Assembly (NCBI RefSeq): GCF_016908645.1
Contig: NZ_JAFBEH010000003.1
Location: forward strand, 1 to 64,000
DNA from: Streptococcus loxodontisalivarius
GTDB taxonomy: Bacteria; Bacillota; Bacilli; Lactobacillales; Streptococcaceae
Direction of reading: 5' to 3'
Length of the DNA: 64,000 nucleotides
How positions within the stretch are numbered: the first letter of the stretch is position 1; every line of letters begins with the position of its first letter. Of this stretch, positions 1 to 9,470 are shown piece after piece. The notes beneath the pieces were generated by a model. It was not told the origin of the DNA. It did not search any database and saw nothing but the letters and a program-made list of their open reading frames with translations. The position numbers and the translations under genes are program-made.

Positions 1-2
1 TT

Positions 3-56
3 GCTTTAGCTGCTGCAACGAGCTCTCCGATTGGTCAACTCAAAAAGTGGATTTAG
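3..56 (+). CDS. Possible C-terminal tail of a gene cut by the window edge
   Basis: An open frame enters from the left edge and encodes about 17 residues ending in GQLKKWI before a TAG stop. No start is present and I do not recognise the protein. It is listed only because the frame is open to the edge; a chance frame is just as possible. Confidence 0.2.
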   Translation, partial: ALAAATSSPIGQLKKWI

Positions 57-325
57 GACTTTGAAAATTGTTTCCGAGGATTACTTGACACAAACTTCGA
101 GATAAGCCTCTATCATAATACGTTCAGTTATGGTAATATGATGGTAGCTCATAGTCTTCTCCGTGTTCTTGTTAGTGTGGTTACATAGAGTTTACACGAT
201 TGAGGAAGCTTTGAGTTTTTTTTGTTGCACTTTATTTTACAATTTATCATTTGTATAAAATTAGGAACTATATTTACAAAAATACGAACTTTTTTACTTT
301 TTTTCTATCAATGTTTGCATTATAG
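57..325. other. AT-rich intergenic stretch without a supported gene
   Basis: No convincing ORF. A TTGACA lies at 85-90 but has no -10 at a normal distance. A T-run near 218-226 follows only a weak dyad. I see no further structure until the promoter at 326. Confidence 0.4.
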
Positions 326-353
326 TTTACAGTCTGATGATTTATGTTATAAT
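326..353 (+). promoter_or_regulatory. Promoter of the polyamine leader RNA
   Basis: TTTACA (326-331) and a perfect TATAAT (348-353) are 16 bp apart. The predicted transcription start is near 360, at the first base of a highly structured leader. No other promoter is visible between the leader terminator and the first gene, so this promoter probably drives the whole six-gene operon. Confidence 0.75.
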
Positions 354-359
354 AAAAAG

Positions 360-706
360 GTCTAGAAGAAGTCGGTAGATGTTTTCTAGCAAATATAGCC
401 CCGAGTAAAAAATGCCTCCGGACAGGCAGGGGAAATGCCGAAGCGGGATAAGTGACCAACTTTTCCCATTATTGATAGGGTTAAAAGCCTACATTTTATA
501 AGTTGATTTCAGGGGTCAAGGGACTTACTGAATGCCTAGTTATTAGTGTGGTCAAGCACACGTCATCTTGTGAAACGGTCAATAAAGTACGTATGTATTT
601 GCACTTGAGAGTAAGAAACATCTAGCACCAGACACTCAGATAGAAAAAGATAGCAAACGTCAATAAAAAGGCTATGGAGCAGGTGAGAACCTGCTCTTTT
701 TATTTT
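360..706 (+). ncRNA. Structured leader RNA of the polyamine operon (candidate riboswitch or attenuator)
   Basis: About 345 nt run from a good promoter to an intrinsic terminator (677-706) that ends about 40 nt before the speA start. Seen pairings: CTAGAA (362-367) with TTTCTAG (383-389); a CCCC/GGGG helix around 399-431 enclosing the hairpin TGCCT/AGGCA; TAAGTGACC (450-458) with GGTC...ACTTA (514-527); CAACTT (456-461) with AAGTTG (500-505); the hairpin GTGTG/CACAC near 547-561; ATAGC/GCTAT just before the terminator. The operon promoter lies upstream of the terminator, so genes are expressed only when the terminator is bypassed. I could not match the RNA to lysine, T-box, glycine, FMN, guanidine, tmRNA or RNase P consensus sequences. 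A ligand tied to polyamines, arginine or lysine is inference. Confidence 0.6.
677..706 (+). terminator. Leader terminator (attenuator) before speA
   Basis: An 8-bp perfect stem GAGCAGGT/ACCTGCTC with a GAGA loop is followed by TTTTTATTTT. It sits between the leader promoter and the first structural gene. GCAGG at 425-429 in the leader could compete for CCTGC of the right arm, a possible antiterminator partner. Confidence 0.85.
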
Positions 707-744
707 CAGAGATGAACTCATTTTACTTAGAAAAGGAGTGGATC

Positions 745-2202
745 TTGAAACCATTAGATCAACATCGAGCCCCTATTTATGAGGGTTTGGAAAGGTTAAG
801 GCGCAAACGCATCGTTCCCTTTGATGTGCCAGGTCATAAGCGAGGGCGAGGGAATCCTGAACTGGTGGCCTTATTGGGAAAAAAATGTGTCAGTATCGAT
901 GTCAACTCAATGAAGCCGTTGGATAATTTGGGACATCCTATTTCCATTATTAGAGAGGCTGAAGAGTTATCTGCGGCTGCCTTTGGAGCCTCGCATGCTT
1001 TTCTCATGATTGGGGGAACCACGTCTTCGGTTCAGACCATGATTTTAGCGACTTGTCAGGCAGGTCAGAAGATTATATTACCGCGAAATGTCCATAAAAG
1101 TGTCATCAATGCTCTAGTCCTATGTGGTGCCATTCCTGTTTACATTGAGATGAGTGTACAGGAGCCAATCGGGATTGCCTTAGGCTTGGAGACAGAGCGC
1201 TTAGCTCAGGCCATAGCAGAGCATCCAGATGCGGTAGCAGTCTTGGTTAATAATCCGACCTATTACGGGATTTGTTCTGATTTGAAAGAGATTGTGAACC
1301 TGGCGCATGCTTCAGGGATGAAGGTCTTGGTAGATGAAGCCCACGGCACCCATCTGTCTTTCTCAGATAAATTACCTCAATCAGCCATGCAGGCAGGAGC
1401 GGATATGGCAGCTGTATCAATGCACAAGTCAGGCGGTAGCTTGACACAGAGTTCTTTGTTGCTGATTGGAGAAGAGATGAACGCCGAATATGTCCGTCAA
1501 ATCATCAATCTGACCCAATCGACCAGTGCTTCCTATCTCTTACTAGCCAGTCTAGATATTTCACGACGTAACCTGGCCCTTCGTGGCAAGGAATCCTTTG
1601 AAAAAGTCATGGAGATGGCTCAGTATGCCCGTCAGGAAATCAATGCCATTGGTGGTTATTACGCCTATGCTAAAGAGCTGGTAGATGGTCAAAAAGTCTA
1701 TGATTTTGATGTGACCAAACTAGCCATCTATACTCAAGGAATCGGACTGACTGGGATCGAAGTCTACGATTTGCTAAGGGATGAGTACGATATTCAAATT
1801 GAATTTGGAGATATTGGCAATATCTTGGCCTATATTTCCATCGGTGATCGCTTGCAAGATATTGAAAGATTAGTCGGTGCCCTGGCAGATATTAAACGCC
1901 TCTACGCTAGGGATGGGAAAGACCTGATCTCAGGAGAATATATCCAGCCACAAGTGATTCTGTCACCTCAAAATGCCTTTTATGACGAACGGGAGAGTTT
2001 GGAATTGCAGGAAGCTGTTGGACGTATTTGCGGAGAATTTGTCATGTGTTACCCACCTGGAATACCACTTTTAGCTCCTGGAGAATTGATTACTCAAGAA
2101 ATTGTAGACTACATCTTGTTTGCCAAAGAACGTGGCTGTTCCTTGCAAGGAACGGAAGATCCAGAAGTTAAAGTTGTGAATGTGATTAAGGAGGACAGCT
2201 GA
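745..2202 (+). CDS. speA: Orn/Lys/Arg decarboxylase family protein (SpeA/Cad-like), first gene of polyamine operon
   Basis: PLP-dependent basic amino acid decarboxylase of the Gram-positive fold-I type. The PLP lysine is in SMHKSGGSLTQSS, preceded by the conserved DEAHGTH. I place the start at TTG 745 because AAGGAG (733-738) lies 6 nt upstream and the protein then begins MKPLDQHRAPIY, as I recall for the pneumococcal homologue. The ATG at 712 adds 11 residues and lacks a good ribosome site. Length is about 485 residues. Family membership does not decide between lysine and arginine; the downstream agmatine-processing genes aguA and aguB favour arginine (agmatine formation). The stop overlaps the speE start (TGATG). 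Confidence 0.9.
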   Translation: MKPLDQHRAPIYEGLERLRRKRIVPFDVPGHKRGRGNPELVALLGKKCVSIDVNSMKPLDNLGHPISIIREAEELSAAAFGASHAFLMIGGTTSSVQTMILATCQAGQKIILPRNVHKSVINALVLCGAIPVYIEMSVQEPIGIALGLETERLAQAIAEHPDAVAVLVNNPTYYGICSDLKEIVNLAHASGMKVLVDEAHGTHLSFSDKLPQSAMQAGADMAAVSMHKSGGSLTQSSLLLIGEEMNAEYVRQIINLTQSTSASYLLLASLDISRRNLALRGKESFEKVMEMAQYARQEINAIGGYYAYAKELVDGQKVYDFDVTKLAIYTQGIGLTGIEVYDLLRDEYDIQIEFGDIGNILAYISIGDRLQDIERLVGALADIKRLYARDGKDLISGEYIQPQVILSPQNAFYDERESLELQEAVGRICGEFVMCYPPGIPLLAPGELITQEIVDYILFAKERGCSLQGTEDPEVKVVNVIKEDS

Positions 2203-3062
2203 TGGAGATGTGGTTTTCTGAGGTTCACACACCTGATGTAAAATTATCGATACGTACCAATCGTCAACTCTATTTTGGAAAAAGTGATTTTCAGGATATC
2301 GCCGTACTTGAAACGCAAGGCTTTGGCAAAGTGCTGACCTTGAATGGAAAGATTCTCTTTTCAGATGCAGATGATTTTGTCTACAATGAAATGGTCGTCC
2401 ATGTGCCCATGGCTGTGCATCCAAATCCCAAAAAAGTGCTCATTCTAGGGGGCGGTGATGGTGGTGTTGCTCATATCTTGGTGCAATATCCAGAGATTGA
2501 ACAGATTGATATCGTAGAGCCAGATGAAGTCTTGGTGGAAGTTTGCCGGACTTATTTCCCAGAATACTCACCTGGTCTAGATGATGAGCGCGTGACGATT
2601 TACAATCAAGATGGGTTGCGCTTTTTACGGAGTATCGAGGCTGATTATGATCTGATTATTAATGATGCAACGGATCCTTTTGGACACACAGAAGGACTCT
2701 TCACCAAGGAATTTTATGGGAATGCTTATAGGGCTTTGAAAGAAGATGGGATCATGGTCTATCAGCATGGGAGTACTTTCTTTGATGAGGACGAATCCGC
2801 TTGCAGAAGCATGCACCGCAAGGCATTTCAGTCTTTTCCGATTAGCCGTGTTTATCAGGCCCATATTCCAACAGGGGCATCAGGCTATCGTCTCTTTGGT
2901 TTTGCTTCTAAAACCTACCATCCTATCGGGGATTTTAAGGCTGACCAATGGAAAGCGCGACAATTGAAAACCGAATACTATACCGCTAATCTCCATGTAG
3001 GAGCCTTTATGTTACCAAAGTATGTTGAAGATATTTTAGAAGAAGAGGAGAAGAAAAAATGA
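2202..3062 (+). CDS. speE: Spermidine synthase-like aminopropyltransferase
   Basis: 286 residues. A Rossmann methyltransferase-like fold is indicated by the GGGDGG motif (about residues 79-84), followed by an acidic residue after the next strand (IVEPDE) and the NDATDP...GLF segment typical of polyamine synthases. SpeE normally transfers an aminopropyl group from decarboxylated S-adenosylmethionine to putrescine. No speD (SAM decarboxylase) is in this window, while the operon encodes the alternative carboxyspermidine route, so its real acceptor or donor is open. AAGGAGG lies 7 nt before the ATG; the gene overlaps speA by 1 nt and the next gene by 4 nt, indicating translational coupling. Confidence 0.9.
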   Translation: MEMWFSEVHTPDVKLSIRTNRQLYFGKSDFQDIAVLETQGFGKVLTLNGKILFSDADDFVYNEMVVHVPMAVHPNPKKVLILGGGDGGVAHILVQYPEIEQIDIVEPDEVLVEVCRTYFPEYSPGLDDERVTIYNQDGLRFLRSIEADYDLIINDATDPFGHTEGLFTKEFYGNAYRALKEDGIMVYQHGSTFFDEDESACRSMHRKAFQSFPISRVYQAHIPTGASGYRLFGFASKTYHPIGDFKADQWKARQLKTEYYTANLHVGAFMLPKYVEDILEEEEKKK

Positions 3063-4318
3063 GTCGTTTACTAGTTATTGGATGTGGTGGTGTAGCCCAA
3101 GTTGCCATCTCAAAGATTTGTCAGGACAGCGAGACTTTCACAGAAATCATGATTGCCAGCCGCACCAAATCAAAATGTGATGAGTTAAAGGCTAAATTAG
3201 AAGGAAAAACACAGACAAAAATTGAAACTGCATCAGTTGATGCGGATAAGGTGGAAGAAGTGACCGCCTTGATTCAAGCCTACCAGCCAGAAGCTGTTTT
3301 GAATGTTGCTCTGCCTTATCAGGATTTGACCATTATGGATGCTTGTTTGGTAACTGGTGTGCATTATATCGACACCGCCAACTACGAGGCAGAAGATACC
3401 GAAGACCCAGAATGGCGTGCCATCTATGAAAAACGCTGTGAGGAGCTTGGTTTTACGGCTTATTTCGACTATTCATGGCAATGGGCTTATCAGGAAAAAT
3501 TCAAAGAAGCTGGTTTGACCGCCTTGCTCGGTTCAGGTTTTGACCCAGGGGTGACTAGCGTCTTCTCAGCTTATGCCTTAAAGCATTATTTTGATGAGAT
3601 TCACTACATTGACATTTTAGATTGTAATGGCGGAGACCACGGCTATCCATTTGCGACAAACTTTAATCCAGAAATCAACCTACGTGAAGTTTCAGCGCCA
3701 GGTTCTTACTGGGAAAATGGCAAATGGGTGGAAGTGGAAGCCATGTCCATCAAACGCGAATACGATTTTCCAGAGGTTGGGCAAAAAGACATGTATCTGC
3801 TCCACCACGAAGAAATCGAATCCTTGGCACAAAATATTCCAGGAGTTAAACGCATTCGTTTCTTCATGACCTTCGGACAAGCTTACCTGACACACATGAA
3901 GTGCTTGGAAAATGTCGGACTCTTGCGTACAGATACTATCAATTTCAACGGACAAGAGATTGTGCCGATTCAGTTCTTGAAGGCTCTCTTGCCAGATCCA
4001 GCATCTTTAGGCCCACGTACTGTTGGAAAAACTAATATCGGCTGCATTTTCACAGGTGTAAAAGACGGTGTTGAAAAAACGATTTATATCTACAATGTCT
4101 GTGATCACCAAGAGTGCTATGCGGAAGTGGGCTCTCAAGCTATTTCCTACACGACTGGCGTTCCAGCCATGATTGGGACTAAATTAGTCATGAATGGCAC
4201 ATGGAAACAACCTGGGGTCTACAACCTAGAAGAATTGGATCCAGATCCGTTTATGCAAGCTTTGAATCAGTATGGTTTGCCTTGGCAAGTCGTTGAAAAT
4301 CCAGTATTGGTGGACTAA
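3059..4318 (+). CDS. Carboxynorspermidine/carboxyspermidine dehydrogenase (saccharopine dehydrogenase family)
   Basis: 419 residues. The N-terminal Rossmann signature LVIGCGGVAQVA binds NADPH; the remainder matches the saccharopine reductase-like (LYS1) family. In bacteria with this gene next to nspC, the enzyme reductively condenses L-aspartate semialdehyde with putrescine (or diaminopropane) to carboxyspermidine (or carboxynorspermidine). Its place before nspC and with aguA/aguB supports that role over lysine metabolism. ATGA overlap with speE and TAATG overlap with nspC show tight coupling. Confidence 0.88.
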   Translation: MSRLLVIGCGGVAQVAISKICQDSETFTEIMIASRTKSKCDELKAKLEGKTQTKIETASVDADKVEEVTALIQAYQPEAVLNVALPYQDLTIMDACLVTGVHYIDTANYEAEDTEDPEWRAIYEKRCEELGFTAYFDYSWQWAYQEKFKEAGLTALLGSGFDPGVTSVFSAYALKHYFDEIHYIDILDCNGGDHGYPFATNFNPEINLREVSAPGSYWENGKWVEVEAMSIKREYDFPEVGQKDMYLLHHEEIESLAQNIPGVKRIRFFMTFGQAYLTHMKCLENVGLLRTDTINFNGQEIVPIQFLKALLPDPASLGPRTVGKTNIGCIFTGVKDGVEKTIYIYNVCDHQECYAEVGSQAISYTTGVPAMIGTKLVMNGTWKQPGVYNLEELDPDPFMQALNQYGLPWQVVENPVLVD

Positions 4319-5445
4319 TGAAAATCGAACAATTACCAACTCCAAGTTATGTCATTGACCAGAAGGCGTTAAAGCAGAATCTGCAGATTTTGAAAAGCGT
4401 GGCAGACCGAACTGGCTGCAAGGTCTTACTCGCCCAAAAAGCCTTTTCCATGTTTGCGACCTATCCCTTGATTAGCTCCTATCTGTCTGGGACAACAGCA
4501 AGCGGCCTTTACGAAGCAAAATTAGGGCGTGAAGAATTTGGTGGCGAAGTTCATATCTTTGCCCCAGCCTTTAAGGATAGCGAAATCGATGAGATTTTAG
4601 CCATATCAGACCATATTGTCTTCAATTCAGGGCGCCAGCTAGAAAAACACTTGGACAAATGTTTAAGGGCTGGAGTATCCATCGGACTCCGAATCAACCC
4701 GCAGCATTCCACACAAGGAGATCACGCGCTTTATGATCCTTGTGCCGAAGGGTCGCGATTTGGGGTGACAAAAGACCAATTCAATCCAGACTGGTTAGAA
4801 TATTTAGATGGACTGCATTTTCATACCCTCTGTGAGCAAAATTCAGATGATTTGGCATCTACCTTGGCTGTTGTAGAAGAGCAGTTCGGAGAGTATTTCC
4901 ATCAGTTGAAATGGGTGAATTTCGGTGGTGGTCACCATGTGACACGAGAAGATTACGATATTGACTTGCTGGTGGCTTCTATCGAGCACGTCCAGAAAAT
5001 CTACGGTGTGCAGGTCTATATCGAGCCAGGAGAAGCTATTGCGCTCAATGCTGGCTATCTGGTGACCGAAGTCTTAGACATTGTCGAAAATGGGATAGAG
5101 ACCTTGGTACTAGACGCGTCTGCTACCTGTCATATGCCAGATGTGCTGGAAATGCCCTATCGTCCGCCTTTACAAAATGGATTTGAAGCAGGTGAGAAAG
5201 CCTACACCTATCGCCTATCTTCCAACACCTGTCTGACGGGGGATGTCATCGGCGACTATTCCTTTGAAAAACCAGTAGCAATTGGTGACAAACTCTATTT
5301 TGAAGACATGGCCATTTACTCTTTCGTAAAAAATAATACCTTTAACGGTATGCCATTGCCTTCTCTAGCTCTTATGGATGAGACAGGCGATTGTCAGCTG
5401 ATTAAGACATTTGGTTATGAAGATTTTAAGGGGAGACTGTCCTAA
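4318..5445 (+). CDS. nspC: Carboxynorspermidine decarboxylase
   Basis: 375 residues. Fold-III (alanine racemase-like) PLP decarboxylase: the PLP lysine is in [10 protein letters not shown] near residue 41, the glycine-rich phosphate loop is FGGGHH, and the C-terminal half holds the catalytic cysteine-type segment [10 protein letters not shown]. It decarboxylates carboxyspermidine/carboxynorspermidine to spermidine/norspermidine, completing the step begun by the upstream dehydrogenase. The start codon overlaps the previous stop (TAATG), and its stop overlaps the aguA start in the same way. Confidence 0.92.
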   Translation: MKIEQLPTPSYVIDQKALKQNLQILKSVADRTGCKVLLAQKAFSMFATYPLISSYLSGTTASGLYEAKLGREEFGGEVHIFAPAFKDSEIDEILAISDHIVFNSGRQLEKHLDKCLRAGVSIGLRINPQHSTQGDHALYDPCAEGSRFGVTKDQFNPDWLEYLDGLHFHTLCEQNSDDLASTLAVVEEQFGEYFHQLKWVNFGGGHHVTREDYDIDLLVASIEHVQKIYGVQVYIEPGEAIALNAGYLVTEVLDIVENGIETLVLDASATCHMPDVLEMPYRPPLQNGFEAGEKAYTYRLSSNTCLTGDVIGDYSFEKPVAIGDKLYFEDMAIYSFVKNNTFNGMPLPSLALMDETGDCQLIKTFGYEDFKGRLS

Positions 5446-6527
5446 TGAAGACACCAAAAGAATTGGGCTTTCGCATGCCTGCTGAATATGAACCACATCA
5501 AGATTGTATGCTGATATGGCCGACAAGACCGGGTTCTTGGCCTTTTGATGGAAAAGATGCAAAAATCGCTTTTTCCCAGGTCATTGCTGCCATTGCTAAG
5601 AGTGAGACGGTCTATCTGCTGGTAGAAGAGTGCCATCGTAAAGAAGCGGAAGATGCGCTAGGTGACTTGGTTACCTACCTCGAAATACCGACCAACGACG
5701 CTTGGGCACGTGATACAGGGCCGACCGTCTTGGTCAATGACAAAGGTGACCGTCTAGCTGTAGACTGGGCTTTTAATGCCTGGGGCGGGCAAGTAGACGG
5801 CCTCTATCAGGATTTTCACGAAGATGATCAAGTGGCAAGTCGCTTTGCTACTGCGCTGAATTTACCTGTTTATGATGCCCATCCTTTTGTACTGGAAGGC
5901 GGCTCCATTCACAGCGATGGAGAGGGAACACTTATAGTGACAGAAGCTTGTTTGCTGAGCGCTGGACGCAATCCACAAATGAGCAAATCAGAAATCGAAG
6001 AACGATTAAAAGAGACCCTTGGAGCAGAAAAAGTCATCTGGTTGCCAAACGGAATCTACCAAGATGAAACCAATGAACACGTAGACAACGTGGCTGCCTT
6101 TGTGGGGCCGGCAGAGATTGTCCTTGCTTGGACAGATGATACATCAGACCCGCAATACGCCTTGTCAATGGAAAATTTGACCTTTTTAGCAGGCGAAACA
6201 GATTCCAAAGGTCGACCATTCACTGTTCACAAGCTATTGATTCCAAAGCAGACGCAGATCGTTCACGAAGAAGATTTAGCGGGCTATTCCTATGCGGATG
6301 GAGAAGAAGAGCGATTTGCTGGGGAACGATTAGCGGCTTCATACGTGAATTTTTACATCGCAAACGAGGCTGTTGTCTTACCGCAGTTTGACGATCCACA
6401 TGACAGGACAGCACTTGATTTGCTAGCGCAGCTTTTTCCAAATCGAGAAATCATCGGAATTCCTGCACGCGCTATTTTACTGGGCGGAGGCAATATTCAT
6501 TGTATCACCCAACAAATCCCTAGATAG
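5445..6527 (+). CDS. aguA: Agmatine deiminase
   Basis: 360 residues, usual length. Guanidino-group-modifying superfamily: conserved [10 protein letters not shown], the EGG(S)IH segment ([12 protein letters not shown]), DNVAAF, and the catalytic cysteine in [11 protein letters not shown] near the C-terminus. It hydrolyses agmatine to N-carbamoylputrescine and ammonia. Together with aguB this makes putrescine from agmatine by the plant-type route. TAATG overlap with nspC; 8 nt before aguB. Confidence 0.95.
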   Translation: MKTPKELGFRMPAEYEPHQDCMLIWPTRPGSWPFDGKDAKIAFSQVIAAIAKSETVYLLVEECHRKEAEDALGDLVTYLEIPTNDAWARDTGPTVLVNDKGDRLAVDWAFNAWGGQVDGLYQDFHEDDQVASRFATALNLPVYDAHPFVLEGGSIHSDGEGTLIVTEACLLSAGRNPQMSKSEIEERLKETLGAEKVIWLPNGIYQDETNEHVDNVAAFVGPAEIVLAWTDDTSDPQYALSMENLTFLAGETDSKGRPFTVHKLLIPKQTQIVHEEDLAGYSYADGEEERFAGERLAASYVNFYIANEAVVLPQFDDPHDRTALDLLAQLFPNREIIGIPARAILLGGGNIHCITQQIPR

Positions 6528-6535
6528 GAGGAAAC

Positions 6536-7411
6536 ATGAGACAAGTGACAGTAGCTGCTATCCAAATGTCCTGTTCAAAGGAAGTAGCAAACAATATTGA
6601 AAAGGCTGAAACATTAGTCAGACAAGCAGCAGCTCAAGGTGCGCAGATTATTTTGCTACCAGAGTTGTTTGAGCGTCCATATTTTTGCCAAGAGCGTCAA
6701 TATGATTATTATCAGTACGCGGAGTCTCTTGAGGAAAATATAGCCATTCAGCATTTTAAGCCAATAGCTGCAGAGTTAGGAGTTGTCTTGCCCATTAGCT
6801 TTTATGAAAAAGATGGACAAGTCCTCTATAATTCCATTGCAGTCATTGATGCAGATGGGACAGTCTTAGGCGTCTACCGCAAAACACATATTCCAGATGA
6901 CCATTATTACCAAGAAAAATTTTATTTCACTCCTGGAAATACAGGCTTCAAGGTCTGGGAAACACGCTACGCTAAAATCGGAATCGGCATCTGTTGGGAT
7001 CAATGGTTCCCTGAAACTGCTCGTTGCCTAGCTTTGGCAGGAGCAGAATTGCTCTTTTATCCAACGGCGATTGGAAGCGAGCCGATTTTGGAGACAGACT
7101 CAATGGGGCACTGGATGCGCACCATGCAAGGACACGCTGCAGCGAATGTTACGCCTGTCATTGCGGCTAATCGCTTTGGTTTAGAAGAAGTGCAGCCTTG
7201 TCCTGAAAATGGGAAACAGTCTTCAAGTCTTGATTTCTACGGTTCTTCCTTTATGACGGATGAGACAGGAGCTCTCTTGTGCCAAGCTAGCCGAAATCAA
7301 GAAGAAATTTTACTAGCTCAGTATGACTTGGAAAAAGGAGCTCAAGAACGCCTTGCCTGGGGACTTTTCCGTGATCGCAGACCAGAAATGTATGGAATGA
7401 TTAGTCAGTAA
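6536..7411 (+). CDS. aguB: N-carbamoylputrescine amidase
   Basis: 291 residues. Carbon-nitrogen hydrolase (nitrilase) superfamily with the Glu-Lys-Cys triad visible as LLPELFERPYF, YRKTHIPDD and GICWDQWFPE. It converts N-carbamoylputrescine to putrescine, CO2 and ammonia. The RBS AGGAGG precedes the ATG. Last gene of the polyamine operon; a terminator dyad follows about 130 bp later. Confidence 0.95.
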   Translation: MRQVTVAAIQMSCSKEVANNIEKAETLVRQAAAQGAQIILLPELFERPYFCQERQYDYYQYAESLEENIAIQHFKPIAAELGVVLPISFYEKDGQVLYNSIAVIDADGTVLGVYRKTHIPDDHYYQEKFYFTPGNTGFKVWETRYAKIGIGICWDQWFPETARCLALAGAELLFYPTAIGSEPILETDSMGHWMRTMQGHAAANVTPVIAANRFGLEEVQPCPENGKQSSSLDFYGSSFMTDETGALLCQASRNQEEILLAQYDLEKGAQERLAWGLFRDRRPEMYGMISQ

Positions 7412-7540
7412 GCCTTTGATGTCTAACTGCGACTTAAAATTGTCTTACAGGTTCATATTGTATGACTCGAAAAGTAGTAGTTACTGAGAAAAATATCAGA
7501 CCAAGAAAGTTTAATGGCAATCAACTTACAGATACAACTT

Positions 7541-7580
7541 AAAAAGCCTAGAAATATGAATTTCCTAGGCTTTTATTATT
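7541..7580. terminator. Terminator of the polyamine operon
   Basis: AAAAGCCTAG pairs with CTAGGCTTTT around an AT-rich loop and is followed by TTTTATTATTTT. A-rich on the left side, so it may also work for leftward transcripts from guaA. Confidence 0.85.
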
Positions 7581-7635
7581 TTGCTAGACGAGTTTATTGG
7601 ACTATCGTCTAGTCCTAGTTTCAAGTTGCCGACCT

Positions 7636-7658
7636 AAAACAGTCCACTGGACTGTTTT
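7636..7658. terminator. Hairpin at the end of guaA
   Basis: AAAACAGTCC/GGACTGTTTT dyad overlapping the guaA stop. The T-run is short, so termination is plausible rather than certain. The same hairpin with its left flank (GACCT-AAACAGTCC) recurs at about 28434-28461, so it belongs to a small dispersed repeat. Confidence 0.5.
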
Positions 7659-9219
7659 ATTCCCACTCAACTGTTGCTGGTGGTTTACTTGTAATATCGT
7701 AGACGATGCGGTTTACGTGGTCTACTTCGTTTACGATACGAACAGAGATTTTTTGAAGAACTTCCCATGGGAGTTTTGCAAAGTCTGCTGTCATACCATC
7801 GATAGAAGTGATAGCACGAATAGCGATGGTGTAGTCATAAGTACGACCATCACCCATAACACCGACTGAACGAACACCAGTATTAACGGTGAAGTATTGC
7901 CATACATCACGTTCTAGACCAGCTTTGGCGATTTCTTCACGAAGGATGGCGTCTGATTCACGGACAGTTTCTAGTTTTTCTTCGGTGATTTCACCCATAA
8001 CACGGATAGCAAGACCTGGTCCTGGGAATGGCTGACGCCAAACGACTTCATCAGGCATTCCAAGAGCTGTACCTAGGGCACGCACTTCATCTTTGAAAAG
8101 GGTATTAAGTGGTTCAATCAATTCAAACTGCATGTCTTCAGGAAGACCACCTACGTTGTGGTGAGACTTAATTGTTTGCGCAGTTTCAGTACCTGACTCG
8201 ATAATGTCTGTGTAAAGTGTTCCTTGAGCAAGGAAGTCAACACCTTTGAGTTTGCTTGCTTCGTCATCGAAGACATAAACAAATTCATTACCGATGATTT
8301 TACGTTTTTTCTCAGGATCATCAACGCCTGCAAGAAGGTCAAGGAAACGTTTTGAAGCATCAACACGGATGATGTTAAGACCGAACTTACCACCAAGCAT
8401 ATCCATAACCTGGTCACCTTCATTTTTACGAAGAAGACCGTGGTCAACGAAGATACATGTCAATTGGTCACCGATAGCACGTTGGAGAAGGACACCAACA
8501 ACTGATGAATCTACACCACCTGAAAGCCCAAGAAGAACTTTACGCTCACCAACAGTTTCACGAATTTGTGCAATTTGCATGTCGATGAAGTTGTCCATAG
8601 ACCAGTCTTGACGAGCGCCACAGATTTCAACGGCAAAGTTTTTCAAAATATCGTTACCGTAAACAGAGTGACGAACCTCTGGGTGGAATTGAATACCGTA
8701 GAAGTTTTTCTCAGTATTTTCCATTGCTGCATAAGGACAGTCAGCTGAGTCACCAACAAGGTGGAAACCTTCTGGAATCTCAGTAACAGCATCACCATGG
8801 CTCATCAAAACAAGTTGCTCTTCAGGAGTACCTGCGAACAATTTTGATTCTGAACGAAGGCGAAGTGTTGATTGACCGTATTCACGGTTACCAGCTTCAC
8901 CAGCAGGTACAACCTTACCACCAAGTTTGTGAGTAATCAGTTGCATACCATAGCAGATACCAAGAATTGGAATACCGAGTTCGAAAATCTCTTCATCGAT
9001 ACCAAAAGCATTGTCTGCGTAAACTGAGTTTGGACCACCAGAAAGAACGATACCAATTGGGTTGATAGCACGAATTTCTTCGGCAGAAATCTTGTGACTT
9101 TTCAACTCAGAAAAGACACCGAATTCACGGATACGACGTGCAATCAGTTGGTTGTACTGGCTACCATAGTCAAGAACGATGATTTTTTGAACATCATTCA
9201 AAGTAGAAATGTCAGTCAT
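7657..9219 (-). CDS. guaA: GMP synthase (glutamine-hydrolysing)
   Basis: 520 residues from ATG 9219, chosen because AAAGGG lies just upstream and the protein then begins [19 protein letters not shown]; the frame is open a further 27 codons but those overlap the promoter. N-terminal class I glutamine amidotransferase (catalytic Cys in [10 protein letters not shown], His-Glu in QFHPEV), then an ATP-pyrophosphatase domain ([13 protein letters not shown]) and the C-terminal dimerisation domain ending in KPPATVEWE. Converts XMP to GMP. It is the only leftward gene left of dif. Confidence 0.97.
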   Translation of the reverse strand: MTDISTLNDVQKIIVLDYGSQYNQLIARRIREFGVFSELKSHKISAEEIRAINPIGIVLSGGPNSVYADNAFGIDEEIFELGIPILGICYGMQLITHKLGGKVVPAGEAGNREYGQSTLRLRSESKLFAGTPEEQLVLMSHGDAVTEIPEGFHLVGDSADCPYAAMENTEKNFYGIQFHPEVRHSVYGNDILKNFAVEICGARQDWSMDNFIDMQIAQIRETVGERKVLLGLSGGVDSSVVGVLLQRAIGDQLTCIFVDHGLLRKNEGDQVMDMLGGKFGLNIIRVDASKRFLDLLAGVDDPEKKRKIIGNEFVYVFDDEASKLKGVDFLAQGTLYTDIIESGTETAQTIKSHHNVGGLPEDMQFELIEPLNTLFKDEVRALGTALGMPDEVVWRQPFPGPGLAIRVMGEITEEKLETVRESDAILREEIAKAGLERDVWQYFTVNTGVRSVGVMGDGRTYDYTIAIRAITSIDGMTADFAKLPWEVLQKISVRIVNEVDHVNRIVYDITSKPPATVEWE

Positions 9220-9271
9220 TGTTACCCTTTCATTTAATGTCTGGAGATACCAGACGATATAGTTTGCACCT

Positions 9272-9280
9272 ATTATAGCA
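9272..9280 (-). promoter_or_regulatory. Extended -10 promoter of guaA
   Basis: Read leftward: TGC-TATAAT, an extended -10, about 45 bp before the guaA RBS. The -35 is weak. A small dyad (GTCTGG/CCAGAC, 9239-9255) lies in the predicted 5' UTR. Confidence 0.6.
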
Positions 9281-9301
9281 CAAAAAGTAGGAAAAGGCAT
9301 T

Positions 9302-9400
9302 AGATTTTATGCAGAAAAAAGCAAAGCAGGATTAGAAGATTCTCATCTGGCGCAGCTCTTTACCAATCGAGGTATAAGAGTGAGTCAACCTCTGGACTAA
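9302..9400 (+). pseudogene. Possible remnant of a protein C-terminus
   Basis: A frame without start encodes about 32 residues (ending GIRVSQPLD) before TAA at 9398-9400. It overlaps nothing annotated on its strand and lies between the guaA and gntR promoters. It looks more protein-like than the rest of the spacer, but I cannot name a parent gene and chance is possible. Confidence 0.2.
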
Positions 9401-9470
9401 TGAGATGGACTTAGCAGCACAGCTTTGTCAAAAAATGCTATAATATAAGGGATACAAGAGGAGGATAAGA

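Noticed and set aside
85-119. Promoter from TTGACA at 85-90
   Set aside because: The nearest -10-like hexamers are 20-23 bp away, outside the normal range.
360-706. Leader as a lysine riboswitch, T-box, tmRNA or RNase P RNA
   Set aside because: GCCGAAG and GTGTGG look tempting, but the AGAGG and ACTGTC ends of lysine aptamers, the AGGGTGGNACCGCG T-box, and the conserved tmRNA and RNase P cores are absent; the T-box-like bases also pair into their own hairpin far from the terminator.
7597-7869. 90-codon + strand ORF over the 3' end of guaA
   Set aside because: Antisense shadow of guaA without an RBS.
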